Below are positions 8,132-16,698 of a stretch of DNA of 64,000 nucleotides, piece after piece (positions within the stretch are counted from its first letter, which is position 1; each line of letters opens with the position of its first letter). The position numbers and the translations under genes were made by a program. Source of the stretch: Aureimonas glaciei (lineage in GTDB: Bacteria; Pseudomonadota; Alphaproteobacteria; Rhizobiales; Rhizobiaceae); contig NZ_BMJJ01000008.1 in the NCBI RefSeq assembly GCF_014643375.1, positions 186,001 through 250,000 of the forward strand, in the 5' to 3' direction. Under the pieces are notes generated by a model that searched no databases, had not been told where the DNA came from, and worked only from the letters and a program-made list of their open reading frames with translations.

Positions 8132-9123
8132 CCGCCATCGTCACCGCCCATGATCTGAGCCAGATCTACGAGGTCAAGCGCGGCCTGTTCCAGAAACCGA
8201 TCCAGCTGAAGGCGGTGAAGGACGCGAGCTTCACGGTCGAGGCCGGCGAGACGCTAGCCATCGTCGGGGAATCGGGCTGCGGCAAGTCGACGCTCGCGCG
8301 CATGCTGACGATGATCGAGATCCCGTCGGAAGGCCAGCTGACGATCGACGGCGTGCGCATCGAGGGCGGCGCCATCGCCGATGTCGCCAAGCTCCGCTCG
8401 ACGGTGCAGATCGTCTTCCAGAACCCCTATGGCGCGCTGAATCCGCGGCAGAAGGTCGGCGCGATCATCGAGGAGCCGCTGAAGATCAACACGAAACTTT
8501 CCTCGGCCGAGCGGCGGGCGAAAGCCGAGGCGGCGCTGAAGGAAGTGGGTCTGAGGCCCGAGCACTACGCCCGCTATCCCCACATGTTCTCCGGCGGCCA
8601 GCGCCAGCGCATCGCGGTCGCCCGCGCGCTGATCCTCGAGCCCAAAATCCTCGTCCTCGACGAGCCGGTCTCGGCGCTCGACGTCTCGATCCAGGCGCAG
8701 ATCCTGAACCTCCTCGCCGATCTGCAGGACCGCCTCGGCCTCACCTATGTCTTCATCAGCCACGACCTCTCGGTCGTCCGGCACGTGGCGAACCGGGTGA
8801 TGGTGATGTATCTCGGCCGCCCGGTGGAGCTCGCCCCCGTCGACGCTCTCTACACCCAGCCGCTGCACCCCTATACGCGCGCGCTGCTGTCGGCGACGCC
8901 GGCGACGCGTCCCGGCGACCGCGCGACGCGCATCCGCCTCACCGGCGAGCTGCCGTCGCCCTTCAACCCGCCGACCGGCTGCTCCTTCAACCCCCGCTGC
9001 CCCTACGCCAACGACCGCTGCCGCAACGAGCTGCCGGTGCTGAAGCAGCACGGGCCGACGAAGGTCGCCTGCTTTGCGGTGGACGAGGGGCGGCTGCCGG
9101 ACCTGCCGAGGCTGGTGGCATAG
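8128..9123 (+). CDS. dppF: Dipeptide ABC transporter ATP-binding protein DppF
   Basis: A 331-residue second ATPase of the importer. Walker A is GESGCGKS, the signature is FSGGQRQRIAVARAL and Walker B is ILVLDEPVSALD. The C-terminal motif CSFNPRCPYANDRC matches that of DppD. The opening residues (LSQIYEVKRGLFQKPIQLKAVKDASF) are typical of DppF/OppF. Start ATG 8128 overlaps the dppD stop and is preceded by GGGAG. Last gene of the operon; no U-rich terminator follows, only the inverted repeat pair described next. Confidence 0.94.
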   Translation: MTAIVTAHDLSQIYEVKRGLFQKPIQLKAVKDASFTVEAGETLAIVGESGCGKSTLARMLTMIEIPSEGQLTIDGVRIEGGAIADVAKLRSTVQIVFQNPYGALNPRQKVGAIIEEPLKINTKLSSAERRAKAEAALKEVGLRPEHYARYPHMFSGGQRQRIAVARALILEPKILVLDEPVSALDVSIQAQILNLLADLQDRLGLTYVFISHDLSVVRHVANRVMVMYLGRPVELAPVDALYTQPLHPYTRALLSATPATRPGDRATRIRLTGELPSPFNPPTGCSFNPRCPYANDRCRNELPVLKQHGPTKVACFAVDEGRLPDLPRLVA

Positions 9124-9191
9124 GGCTGTCGTCGGGGTGGCGTGCGGCATGGGGTGCCGTTAATCTGGCACCGATTTGGCAGTGTCGAGGC

Positions 9192-9225
9192 CTCGGCATG
9201 GGTCCCGGCTCAAGGCCGGGATGAC
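9192..9225 (+). repeat. Rhizobial-type intergenic palindromic repeat, copy 1
   Basis: The 34-nt element ctcggcatgggtcccggc...ggccgggatgac has internal dyad symmetry (gtcccggc / gccgggat region). It is almost the reverse complement of copy 2 at 9346-9379, with two mismatches. Short elements built on a 'tcatcccgggcttgacccggga' core are common between genes in many alphaproteobacteria. Confidence 0.7.
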
Positions 9226-9345
9226 TCAGTTCAGAAGCCTACGGTGCCGATGACTGATGTCGGCGGATGCTTCAGGCGATGATTCCCAGTCGTGGCCGCC
9301 TCTGCAAACATGCGCGCTGAAGACGCGCCATCTCTTCTCAGGATA

Positions 9346-9379
9346 GTCATCCCGGGCTTGACCCGGGACCCATGCCGAG
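9346..9379 (-). repeat. Rhizobial-type intergenic palindromic repeat, copy 2
   Basis: Inverted partner of 9192-9225, containing gtcatcccgggcttgaccc and cgggacccatgccgag. The internal palindrome cccgggcttgacccggg could itself fold. The pair can form a large cruciform or RNA stem at the convergent 3' ends of dppF and choV and may protect both messages. Confidence 0.7.
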
Positions 9380-9452
9380 ACGGCTCAATGCCAGAACCGG
9401 CTCCGAACGGGGTCCCCTCGCGACAGGAGCCCGCGGCTCGCGATAAGCCCCT

Positions 9453-10541
9453 TCAGCCCTTCTGCCGCTGATGCCTTCCCAGCGCATCGACGATTTCCTG
9501 CGGGCCGATCTTGCCGAGGATGCGGCCCTTTTCGGAGACGATGACCTCGCCGCGGTCGTCGCAGACGGCATCCATGACGCGGCGGAGCGGCGTGTCGGGC
9601 TGGGCCATGCCGGCGACGCGGGACGGGGCGGAGGCGCCGCCGCGGTCAAGCGCCGTCATCACGTCGGCGGCGGTCAGGACGTTCAGCGGGTTCATGTGGG
9701 CGACGAAGGCCGAGACGTAGTCGTTCTCCGGCCGCAGCACGATCTCCTGGGCGGTGCCGACCTGGATGATGCGCCCGCCCTCCATGATGGCGATGCGGTT
9801 GCCGAGCTTGAAGGCCTCGTCGAGATCGTGGCTGACGAAGATGATGGTCTTCTTCAGCCGCGCCTGGATTTCCAGGAGCTCGTCCTGCAGGCGCGCGCGG
9901 ATCAGCGGGTCGAGGGCGGAAAAGGGCTCGTCCATCAACAGGATCGGCGCGTCGGTGGCGAACGCGCGGGCGAGGCCCACGCGCTGCTGCATGCCGCCGG
10001 AGAGCTGGCCGACCAATGAGTTCGCGCGGTCGCCGAGGCCGACGAGCTCGAGCTGCGCCATCACCTTGTCGCGCCGCTCGGCCTTGGCCATGCCGGAGAG
10101 TTCGAGCCCGAGGCCGACATTTTCCGCCACGCTGCGCCAGGGCAGCAGCGCGAACTGCTGGAACACCATGGCGACCTCGTGCCGGCGCAGCTCGCGCAGG
10201 CGTTTCGACCCGCAATCCCGGGGATCGACCGGGCCGCGCCCGGTGTCGATCATGACGCGGCCGCGGGTGATCGGGGCGAGGCCGTTGACGGCGCGGATCA
10301 GCGTCGACTTGCCCGAACCCGACAGGCCCATCAGCACGGCGATCTCGCCCTCGGCGATGTCGAGCGAGGCATCGGCGACACCGAGGATGAGGCCGAGCTT
10401 CTCGTTGATCTCGGCGCGGGACGCGCCGCGGTCGAGCAGGGGAAGGGCCTGGTCGGGCTTCTTGCCGAAGACGATCGAGACGTTCTGGAACGAGACGATC
10501 GTTTTCGGCGCGGCCGCGGGCGTCGTCTGGGACATGCTCAT
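9453..10541 (-). CDS. choV: Choline/betaine ABC transporter ATP-binding protein ChoV
   Basis: A 362-residue ATPase of a quaternary-amine importer (ProV/OpuAA type). Walker A is GLSGSGKST, the signature LSGGMQQRVGLARAF and Walker B ILLMDEPFSALD. After about residue 280 there is a CBS-like regulatory tail. The insertion between the first strand and Walker A (residues about 25-50) is typical of the glycine betaine/choline subgroup. The start ATG 10541 overlaps the choW stop (ATGA); a second ATG two codons in is possible. Last gene of choXWV. Confidence 0.93.
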   Translation of the reverse strand: MSMSQTTPAAAPKTIVSFQNVSIVFGKKPDQALPLLDRGASRAEINEKLGLILGVADASLDIAEGEIAVLMGLSGSGKSTLIRAVNGLAPITRGRVMIDTGRGPVDPRDCGSKRLRELRRHEVAMVFQQFALLPWRSVAENVGLGLELSGMAKAERRDKVMAQLELVGLGDRANSLVGQLSGGMQQRVGLARAFATDAPILLMDEPFSALDPLIRARLQDELLEIQARLKKTIIFVSHDLDEAFKLGNRIAIMEGGRIIQVGTAQEIVLRPENDYVSAFVAHMNPLNVLTAADVMTALDRGGASAPSRVAGMAQPDTPLRRVMDAVCDDRGEVIVSEKGRILGKIGPQEIVDALGRHQRQKG

Positions 10542-11380
10542 CGCCGGCCTCCCTCGTCGACGTGGAAGAAGCGGTCGAGGATGATGGCGAGAAGCACGAT
10601 GGCGAGACCCGCCTCGAAGCCCTGCGCGATGTTGATCGAGTTCAGCGCCCTGAGCACGGGCACGCCGAGACCCGGTGCGCCGACGAGCGCGGCGATGACG
10701 ACCATCGACAGCGACAGCATGATCGTCTGCGTCAGCCCGGCCATGATCTGCGGCAGGGCATAGGGGATTTCGATCTTCAAAAGGCGCTGCATCGGTGTCG
10801 CGCCGAAGGCGTCGCCGGCTTCGAGAAGCTGCAGCGGCGTCGAGGCGATGCCGAGGCGCGTCAGCCGGATCGGCGAGGGCAGCGCGAAGATCACCGTTGC
10901 GACGAGGCCCGGCACGAGGCCAAGGCCGAACAGGATCAGCGCCGGGATCAGGTAGACGAAGGTCGGGATGGTCTGCATCAGGTCGAGCACCGGGCGCAGC
11001 ACGGCATAGAGCCAGGGCCGGCGCGCCGCGGCGATGCCGACGGGAACGCCGACAGCCATGCACACGGCCGTCGAGGCGACGACTAGCGCCAGCGTCTGCG
11101 TCGTCTCCTTCCAGTAGCCGAGATTGACGATCAGCAGGAAGCCGAGGACGGTGAAGACCGCGACCGGAACCGAGCGGCGCATGGCAAAGGCGAAGGCGGC
11201 GAAGGCGGCGATGACGACGAAGGGATGCGGCGTCTGCAGCTCGTAGAGGATCGCGTCGATGAAGGCCTGCAGCCCCGCCTGCACGGCATCGAAGAAGCCG
11301 GTGAAGTTGAGGGTGAGCCAGTCGACGAAGTCGGCGGCGTAGCCGCCGATCGGCAGGCGGTTCTGTTCAAGCCATTCCAC
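10538..11380 (-). CDS. choW: Choline/betaine ABC transporter permease ChoW
   Basis: A 280-residue inner-membrane permease with about six hydrophobic segments. The motif VLRPVLDLMQTIPTFVYLIPALILFGLG is the hallmark of ProW/ChoW permeases, and GDAFGATPMQRLLKIEIPYALPQIMAG is the coupling loop. The start codon is GTG (11380), with no strong ribosome site. It lies 185 nt downstream of choX, beyond a hairpin, and overlaps choV. Together with ChoX and ChoV it imports choline, in rhizobia a precursor of glycine betaine and phosphatidylcholine. Confidence 0.92.
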   Translation of the reverse strand: MEWLEQNRLPIGGYAADFVDWLTLNFTGFFDAVQAGLQAFIDAILYELQTPHPFVVIAAFAAFAFAMRRSVPVAVFTVLGFLLIVNLGYWKETTQTLALVVASTAVCMAVGVPVGIAAARRPWLYAVLRPVLDLMQTIPTFVYLIPALILFGLGLVPGLVATVIFALPSPIRLTRLGIASTPLQLLEAGDAFGATPMQRLLKIEIPYALPQIMAGLTQTIMLSLSMVVIAALVGAPGLGVPVLRALNSINIAQGFEAGLAIVLLAIILDRFFHVDEGGRR

Positions 11381-11520
11381 GTCTTGGGGTTCGCTCTCGT
11401 CTCTGGAGAAAGGTCTGTCTGGAGAAGGTCGGTCCGCGTGTCGCGCCGGCCGGCGTCGCGGCCGGCATGACGACGGTAGCCAGCTTCCCGCCCCGGCGCC
11501 GAGGAAGCCCGTCGCGATGC

Positions 11521-11550
11521 GACGCCGCCGCGCCGGAATGCGGCGGCGTC
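11521..11550 (-). other. GC-rich hairpin between choX and choW
   Basis: A perfect 10-bp stem (gacgccgccg / cggcggcgtc) with a 10-nt loop lies 15 nt after the choX stop. No U-tract follows on the minus strand. It most likely protects the choX 3' end and sets a higher level of binding protein, as at the dppA hairpin, rather than ending transcription. Confidence 0.55.
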
Positions 11551-11565
11551 ACGGGTGGGAACGGC

Positions 11566-12513
11566 TCAGGAGGCGCCGAGGGCCGCCTTCACCGCGGCAG
11601 GGCCGTCCTGGCCGTCCAGCGTGGTGACGCCGGCGAGCCAGTCGGTCATGGCATCGGGATTGGCCTTCAGCCATTCCGTCGCGGCCACGGCCGGGTCCTT
11701 GCCGTCGTCGAGGATCGCGGCCATCACGGCGTTCTCCATGTCGAGCGAGAAGGTGAGGTTGGCCAGCAGCTTGCCGACATTCGGGCATTCGGCCGAATAG
11801 CCGGCGCGGGTCGTGGTGTAGATCGTCGCGCCGCCGAGATCGGGACCGAAGAAATCGTCGCCGCCCGGCAGATAGGCGAGCTGGAAATTCTTGTTCATCG
11901 GATGCGGCGCCCAGCCGAGGAAGACGATCGGCTGATTGCCCTTCGTCGCCCGCGCGACTTGGCTGAGCATGCCCTGCTCGGAGGATTCGACCAGCTCGAA
12001 CTTGGACAGGCCGAAGGCGTCCTTCTTGATCATGTCGAGGATCAGCCGGTTGCCGTCATTGCCCGGCTCGATGCCGTAGATCTTGCTGTCCAGCTTGTCG
12101 GCGAACTTGGCGATGTCGTCAAAGCTCTTCAGGCCCTCGTCATAGAGATACTGCGGCACGGCGAGCGTGTATTTCGCGCCGGTGAGGTTGGCCTTGACGC
12201 TGTCGACGGTCTTGTCGTCGAGATAGGGCTGAACGTCGGCGGCCATGGACGGCATCCAGTTGCCGAGGAAGACGTCGATGTCCTTGTTCTTCATCGAGGC
12301 GAAGGTGACGGGAACGCCGAGCACCTTGATATCGGGCTCGTAGCCCAGACCCTTCAGGATCTCGGACGTCACGGCGGTGGTCGCGGTGATGTCGGTCCAG
12401 CCGACGTCGGAGAAGCGCACCGTCTTGCAGGCGGCGTCGTCCGCCGCCAGGGCGGAGCCGGCGGTCATCGAGGCGAGGAAGGCGGCGGCGGCCAGTCTCG
12501 TGATCAGGTGCAT
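11566..12513 (-). CDS. choX: Choline/betaine ABC transporter substrate-binding protein ChoX
   Basis: A 315-residue periplasmic receptor of the OpuAC family. Signal peptide residues 1-23 end in ALA. The mature start (DDAACKTVRFSDVGWTDITATT) and the motif FLGNWMPSM are characteristic of ChoX, with the aromatic cage residues W, Y and D in these blocks. Cysteines near residues 29 and 246 (SAECPNV) would form the disulfide known in this family. AAGGAAC lies upstream of the ATG. It is the first gene of choXWV. The regulator choR, often next to the operon in relatives, is absent here; the Lrp gene upstream belongs to putA. Confidence 0.93.
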   Translation of the reverse strand: MHLITRLAAAAFLASMTAGSALAADDAACKTVRFSDVGWTDITATTAVTSEILKGLGYEPDIKVLGVPVTFASMKNKDIDVFLGNWMPSMAADVQPYLDDKTVDSVKANLTGAKYTLAVPQYLYDEGLKSFDDIAKFADKLDSKIYGIEPGNDGNRLILDMIKKDAFGLSKFELVESSEQGMLSQVARATKGNQPIVFLGWAPHPMNKNFQLAYLPGGDDFFGPDLGGATIYTTTRAGYSAECPNVGKLLANLTFSLDMENAVMAAILDDGKDPAVAATEWLKANPDAMTDWLAGVTTLDGQDGPAAVKAALGAS

Positions 12514-12647
12514 TCGGCGTGTTCCTTTGGCTGGGGGACGGAAGCGGTGCAGGCGGGCGGCGGCAGGAGGCGAGCGGGCCTGCGGCGATTATTGCGGAGC
12601 CCCGGGAAGCGCGCAAGGCGGGCCTTGGCGGCTTCGGGCGGCCGGTG

Positions 12648-13109
12648 TCACAGGGCGATGGCCGCCGAGTTCTTGATCTCCTCCATCACCGCATAGGTGT
12701 GGGTCTCGCGAATGCCGGGAAGCGACAGGAGCGCGTCGGAAAGGAAGGCGCGGTAGGCCGCCATGTCGCGAACGCGGGCCTTGATCAGGTAGTCGAAACC
12801 GCCGGCGACCATGTGGCATTCCATGATGTCGCGATTGGCCTTGGCAGCCGCGGCGAAGGCGGCGAAGACGTCGTCGCTGGTGCGCTCGAGCTTGACCTCA
12901 ACGAAGACGATCATGCCGCGTTCGAGCTTTTCCGGTGAGAGGCGCGCGGTGTAGCCGAGAATGTAGCCCTCCCGGGTCAGGCGCTTGACCCGTTCCGCCG
13001 TCGCCGTCGGTGACAGATGGACGCGCTCGGCCAGCTCCAGATTGCTGAGGCGGCCATTGCTCTGAAGCTCGTGGAGGATTCGCCGGTCTTTGGCGTCAGC
13101 ACTGCTCAT
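12648..13109 (-). CDS. Lrp/AsnC-family regulator, probable activator of putA
   Basis: A 153-residue regulator. Residues 1-60 form the winged helix (DAKDRRILHELQSNGRLSNLELAERVHLSPTATAERVKRL). The rest is the RAM ligand domain, with HMVAGGFDYLIKARV and LPGIRETHTYAVMEEIK. It is divergently transcribed from putA with 116 nt between. In Rhodobacter and Agrobacterium an Lrp-type protein (PutR) in this arrangement activates putA in the presence of proline; by context this is the same regulator. The start lacks a ribosome site and is only a few bases from the predicted transcription start, so it may be leaderless. Confidence 0.9.
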   Translation of the reverse strand: MSSADAKDRRILHELQSNGRLSNLELAERVHLSPTATAERVKRLTREGYILGYTARLSPEKLERGMIVFVEVKLERTSDDVFAAFAAAAKANRDIMECHMVAGGFDYLIKARVRDMAAYRAFLSDALLSLPGIRETHTYAVMEEIKNSAAIAL

Positions 13110-13118
13110 GTCGGAAGG

Positions 13119-13146
13119 CTTATAGCGGTTTTCTGGCGAAAGTCAC
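13119..13146 (-). promoter_or_regulatory. Predicted sigma70 promoter of the Lrp-type gene
   Basis: On the minus strand -35 GTGACT (13141-13146) and -10 TATAAG (13119-13124) are 16 nt apart. The -10 ends 9 nt before the start codon at 13109, so the transcript would begin at or very near the ATG. Confidence 0.45.
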
Positions 13147-13225
13147 CGTTCGGGATCGGGAAAATAGCGAGAACGACGCCGGCGCTCCTGCTATTGCTGC
13201 GCGGCCCCTCGAACCGGACGATCCG

Positions 13226-16200
13226 ATGACATCCTCGCGCACCTTGCCCGCCTTTACCGCCCCCTTCGCCCCCGACGACGACGAGGCCGTCGCCCGCCTC
13301 GTCCGGAATGCCTCGACCTGGCGCCATGACGAGGCCGCGGTCGACCGCACCGCCCGCGGCTTCATCGAGACCATCCGCAGCAAGTCGGGCGGCGTCGGCG
13401 GCGTCGAGGATTTCCTGCGCGAGTTCGGGCTGTCGACGCGCGAAGGTCTGGCGCTGATGGTGCTGGCGGAGGCGCTCCTGCGCGTTCCCGACGCCCGCAC
13501 CCAGGACCGGCTGATCGAGGACAAGATCGGCGCCGGCGACTGGGCCAACCATGACGGCGGCGAGGACCGCATGCTGACGGCGGCTTCCGCCTGGGCGCTC
13601 GGCGTGTCCGCACGCATCATCCGGCCGGGCGAGACGCCGACCGGCGTCATCTCCTCCATGGTCAAGCGCATGGGCGCGCCGGCGGTGCGCACCGCGACGC
13701 GCCAGGCGATGCGCTTTCTCGGCCGGCAGTTCGTGCTCGGCGAGACCATCGGCGACGCGCTCGATCGCGCCCGCTCGCTCGAGAAGAAGGGCTATCGCCA
13801 TTCCTACGACATGCTGGGAGAGGGTGCCCGCACCGCCGAGGACGCGGCGCGCTACTTCAAGTCCTATGCCGACGCCATCGAGGCGATCGGGCGCAAGGCC
13901 GGCAACAAGGCGCTCCCCGAGCGGCCGGGCATCTCGATCAAGCTCTCGGCGCTGCACCCGCGCTACCAGGCGGTCCAGCATGATCGCGTGATGGCCGAAC
14001 TCGTGCCGCTGCTCGCCGATCTCGCCGCCAGGGCGAAGAGCTACCAGCTGAACCTCACCGTCGACGCCGAGGAGGCCGACCGGCTGGAGCTCTCGCTCGA
14101 CGTCATCGACGCCGTCGTGCGCAGCGCCGACCTCTCCGGCTGGGACGGTTTCGGCCTCGCCATCCAGGCCTACCAAAAGCGCACGCTCGCCGTCATCGAC
14201 CATGTCGACGCGCTGGCGAAGGAGAAGGGCATCCGGATGATGGTGCGCCTCGTCAAGGGCGCCTACTGGGATACCGAGATCAAGCACGCGCAGGAGCGCG
14301 GTGTCGACGGCTACCCCGTCTACACCCGCAAGCCGGCGACGGACCTCTCCTATCTCGTCGCCGCCAAGGCGCTGCTCGACCGGCGCGAGCGGCTCTATCC
14401 GCAGTTCGCGACCCACAATGCGCTGACGGTCGCGACCATTCTCGAAATGGCCGGCCAGAACGCCCGAGGCTTCGAGTTCCAGCGCCTGCACGGCATGGGC
14501 GAGGCGCTCTACGAGGCGGTGCGGGCGCGGCCGGGCGAATCCATCGCCTGCCGGATCTACGCCCCCGTCGGCGGCTACCGCGATCTCCTGGCCTATCTCG
14601 TCCGCCGCCTCCTCGAAAACGGCGCCAACTCCTCCTTCGTCGCCAAGGTCGGCGACAACGACGTGCCGGTCGAGAGCCTGCTCGAACGACCGATCGACCT
14701 TCTCGCCGACGGCCCGGCGCGCCACGCGAAGATCGCGCTGCCCGACGGCATTTTCGGCCAGCGTCGCAATTCCGTCGGCGTCGAACTCGGCGACCGCAAG
14801 GCGCTCGCCGCCTTCCTGGCCGAACGCCCGTCGACGCCGCCGAACCTCGAGGCGCGCAGCGACATCGATCACACCGCATCGGCGTCTGGGGCGGCCATCC
14901 GCTCGCCGATCGATGGCCATCTCGTCGGCGTCAGCCACCACCTCTCCGCCGCCTCGGCGGCCAAACTCATGGACGAGGCGCGGCGTCACGTCGCCAGCGC
15001 CGAGCGCGTGCCGGCGGCGGCAAGGGCGAAGGCCCTGCGCCGCGCCGCCGATCTGATGGAGACGCGCCGCGGCCTGTTCATGACGCTGCTCGCCACCGAG
15101 GCCGGCAAGACGGTCGAGGACGGCATCGCCGAGATCCGCGAGGCCGTGGACTTCTGCCGCTTCTATGCCGACGAGGCCGAGCGCCTGTTCGACGCGCCGG
15201 TCGTCCTGCCGGGGCCGACCGGCGAGGAGAACCGCCTGCGCTACCGCTCGCGCGGCGTCGTCGTCGCGATCTCGCCCTGGAACTTTCCGCTGGCGATCTT
15301 CGTCGGCCAGGTCGCGGCGGCGCTCGCTGCGGGCAATGTCGTCGTCGCCAAGCCGGCCGAGCAGACCCCGCTCGTCGCCGCCGCCGCCGTCGCGCTGCTG
15401 AAGGAAGCGGGCTTCGCCGAGACGGTTCTGCATCTCGCCCCCGGCGACGGCGCGACCGGCGCGGCACTCGTCTCCCATGTGGCGACCGCAGCGGTCGCCT
15501 TCACCGGCTCAACCGAGACCGCCTTCGCCATCAACCGGGCGCTGGCCGCCCGCAACGCGCCGATCGCCCCGCTCGTCGCCGAGACCGGCGGCATCAACGC
15601 CCTCATCGTCGACGCCACGGCGCTGCCGGAACAGGTCGCCGACGACGTCGTCACCTCCGCCTTCCGCTCGGCCGGCCAGCGCTGTTCGGCGCTGCGTCTG
15701 CTGTTCGTGCAGGAGGACGTCGCCGAGCGGATGACGCAGATGATCGCCGGCGCCGCCGCCGAGCTCTCCATCGGCAATCCGGCGGATGTCTCGACCGACA
15801 TCGGCCCGGTGATCGACGCCGAGCAGAAGGCGATGCTGGAGGAGCATCTGGAGACCATGCGCCGGACGCAGCGCATCCGCTTTGCGGGCAAGCTGCCGGC
15901 GGACCTGCCGGAGGACGGCCACTACATTGCGCCGCATATCGTCCAGCTCGACCGGGCGGAGGCGCTGGACCGCGAGGTCTTCGGCCCGATCCTCCACATC
16001 GTCACCTGGAAGGCCGGCGAACTTGGCAAGGTGTGCGAGGCGATCGAGCGCACCGGCTTCGGCCTGACCCTCGGCGTCCACAGCCGCATCGACGAGACCA
16101 TCCGCGAGATCACCGAGCGGCTCACCACCGGCAATATCTACGTCAACCGCAACCTCATCGGCGCCGTCGTCGGCTCCCAGCCTTTTGGCGGCTCGGGCCT

Positions 16201-16324
16201 TTCCGGCACGGGACCGAAAGCCGGCGGCCCGAACTACGTGGCGCGGTTCGCGCGCGAACAGGTGATTTCGACGAACACGGCGGCGGCCGGCGGCAATGCC
16301 AGCCTGATCGCGATGGAGACGTAA
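13226..16324 (+). CDS. putA: Bifunctional proline dehydrogenase / delta-1-pyrroline-5-carboxylate dehydrogenase PutA
   Basis: A 1032-residue enzyme that oxidises proline to glutamate, passing electrons to quinone and NAD. The N-terminal half is the FAD barrel (SIKLSALHPRY, RLVKGAYWDTEIKHAQ, YAPVGGYRDLLAYLVRRLLENGANSSF). The second half is the aldehyde dehydrogenase, with AISPWNFPLAIF and catalytic Cys820 in AGQRCSALR. It lacks the N-terminal ribbon-helix-helix DNA-binding domain of trifunctional PutA and is close in length to the minimal Bradyrhizobium form. That agrees with regulation by the divergent Lrp-type gene rather than autorepression. Confidence 0.96.
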   Translation: MTSSRTLPAFTAPFAPDDDEAVARLVRNASTWRHDEAAVDRTARGFIETIRSKSGGVGGVEDFLREFGLSTREGLALMVLAEALLRVPDARTQDRLIEDKIGAGDWANHDGGEDRMLTAASAWALGVSARIIRPGETPTGVISSMVKRMGAPAVRTATRQAMRFLGRQFVLGETIGDALDRARSLEKKGYRHSYDMLGEGARTAEDAARYFKSYADAIEAIGRKAGNKALPERPGISIKLSALHPRYQAVQHDRVMAELVPLLADLAARAKSYQLNLTVDAEEADRLELSLDVIDAVVRSADLSGWDGFGLAIQAYQKRTLAVIDHVDALAKEKGIRMMVRLVKGAYWDTEIKHAQERGVDGYPVYTRKPATDLSYLVAAKALLDRRERLYPQFATHNALTVATILEMAGQNARGFEFQRLHGMGEALYEAVRARPGESIACRIYAPVGGYRDLLAYLVRRLLENGANSSFVAKVGDNDVPVESLLERPIDLLADGPARHAKIALPDGIFGQRRNSVGVELGDRKALAAFLAERPSTPPNLEARSDIDHTASASGAAIRSPIDGHLVGVSHHLSAASAAKLMDEARRHVASAERVPAAARAKALRRAADLMETRRGLFMTLLATEAGKTVEDGIAEIREAVDFCRFYADEAERLFDAPVVLPGPTGEENRLRYRSRGVVVAISPWNFPLAIFVGQVAAALAAGNVVVAKPAEQTPLVAAAAVALLKEAGFAETVLHLAPGDGATGAALVSHVATAAVAFTGSTETAFAINRALAARNAPIAPLVAETGGINALIVDATALPEQVADDVVTSAFRSAGQRCSALRLLFVQEDVAERMTQMIAGAAAELSIGNPADVSTDIGPVIDAEQKAMLEEHLETMRRTQRIRFAGKLPADLPEDGHYIAPHIVQLDRAEALDREVFGPILHIVTWKAGELGKVCEAIERTGFGLTLGVHSRIDETIREITERLTTGNIYVNRNLIGAVVGSQPFGGSGLSGTGPKAGGPNYVARFAREQVISTNTAAAGGNASLIAMET

Positions 16325-16698
16325 GGCGACACCACCCCTCCTGCTCAGGCCTGCGGTCCCAGCTTCAGGGTCCGCCGGCCTTGCAGTCACACCATGGTGC
16401 CCGCGCCAACCGGCAGATGGCCGTCCTCCCTTACGGGGAAACGGGTTCCGGGAAACGCTCGCCGCAGCCGCAGCAGGCCCCGGTCCGGCATCGCGCCGAT
16501 TCTGCCGCCGGTAGCGCCCGACGGGGCGGCCTTGCCGCCAGACCCGCGAAAAATTTTCGCTCGTCACTTGACGCTCTCACTCCGGCCAACCAGCTTTTTT
16601 CCCGAACCCCTGGTCCGGGCCCCTCTGGCGAGAGCTGCCGGCTCTTTCGCGATGTCGGACCGCTTCTTCGGCATCGCGTGCCGGCATGGAGTGGCCCT
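16325..16698. other. Intergenic region between putA and the TerC-family gene
   Basis: A 374-base gap. It contains the putA hairpin and otherwise no gene I can support. TerC/Alx genes are often preceded by a manganese-sensing yybP-ykoY riboswitch; I looked for its conserved core and did not find a convincing one. A TTGACG at 16568 could be a -35, but no good -10 follows. Confidence 0.6.
16347..16381 (+). terminator. Hairpin downstream of putA
   Basis: Nested complementary blocks (aggcc/ggcct, gcgg/ccgc, ccc/ggg) form a 12-bp stem with two mismatches around the loop agcttca. It begins 22 nt after the putA stop. There is no U-tract, so it may act with Rho or only protect the 3' end. Confidence 0.4.

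Larger units (their letters stand above)
9124..9452. other. Intergenic region holding an inverted repeat pair
   Basis: The 329 bases between convergent dppF and choV contain no credible ORF. The main content is two copies of a 34-nt element in opposite orientation (9192-9225 and 9346-9379). The space between the copies shows no gene. Confidence 0.8.

Noticed and set aside
11467-12696. 409-residue open frame opposite choX
   Set aside because: Low-complexity Gly/Arg composition; choX on the other strand has a signal peptide and family motifs.
13106-15478. 790-residue open frame antisense to putA
   Set aside because: It is a GC-rich shadow of PutA, whose domains and catalytic residues are intact; composition is Arg/Ala/Asp-rich without motifs.
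16325-16698. Manganese (yybP-ykoY) riboswitch upstream of the TerC-family gene
   Set aside because: The family context suggests one, but I could not find the conserved core; a covariance-model search would decide.
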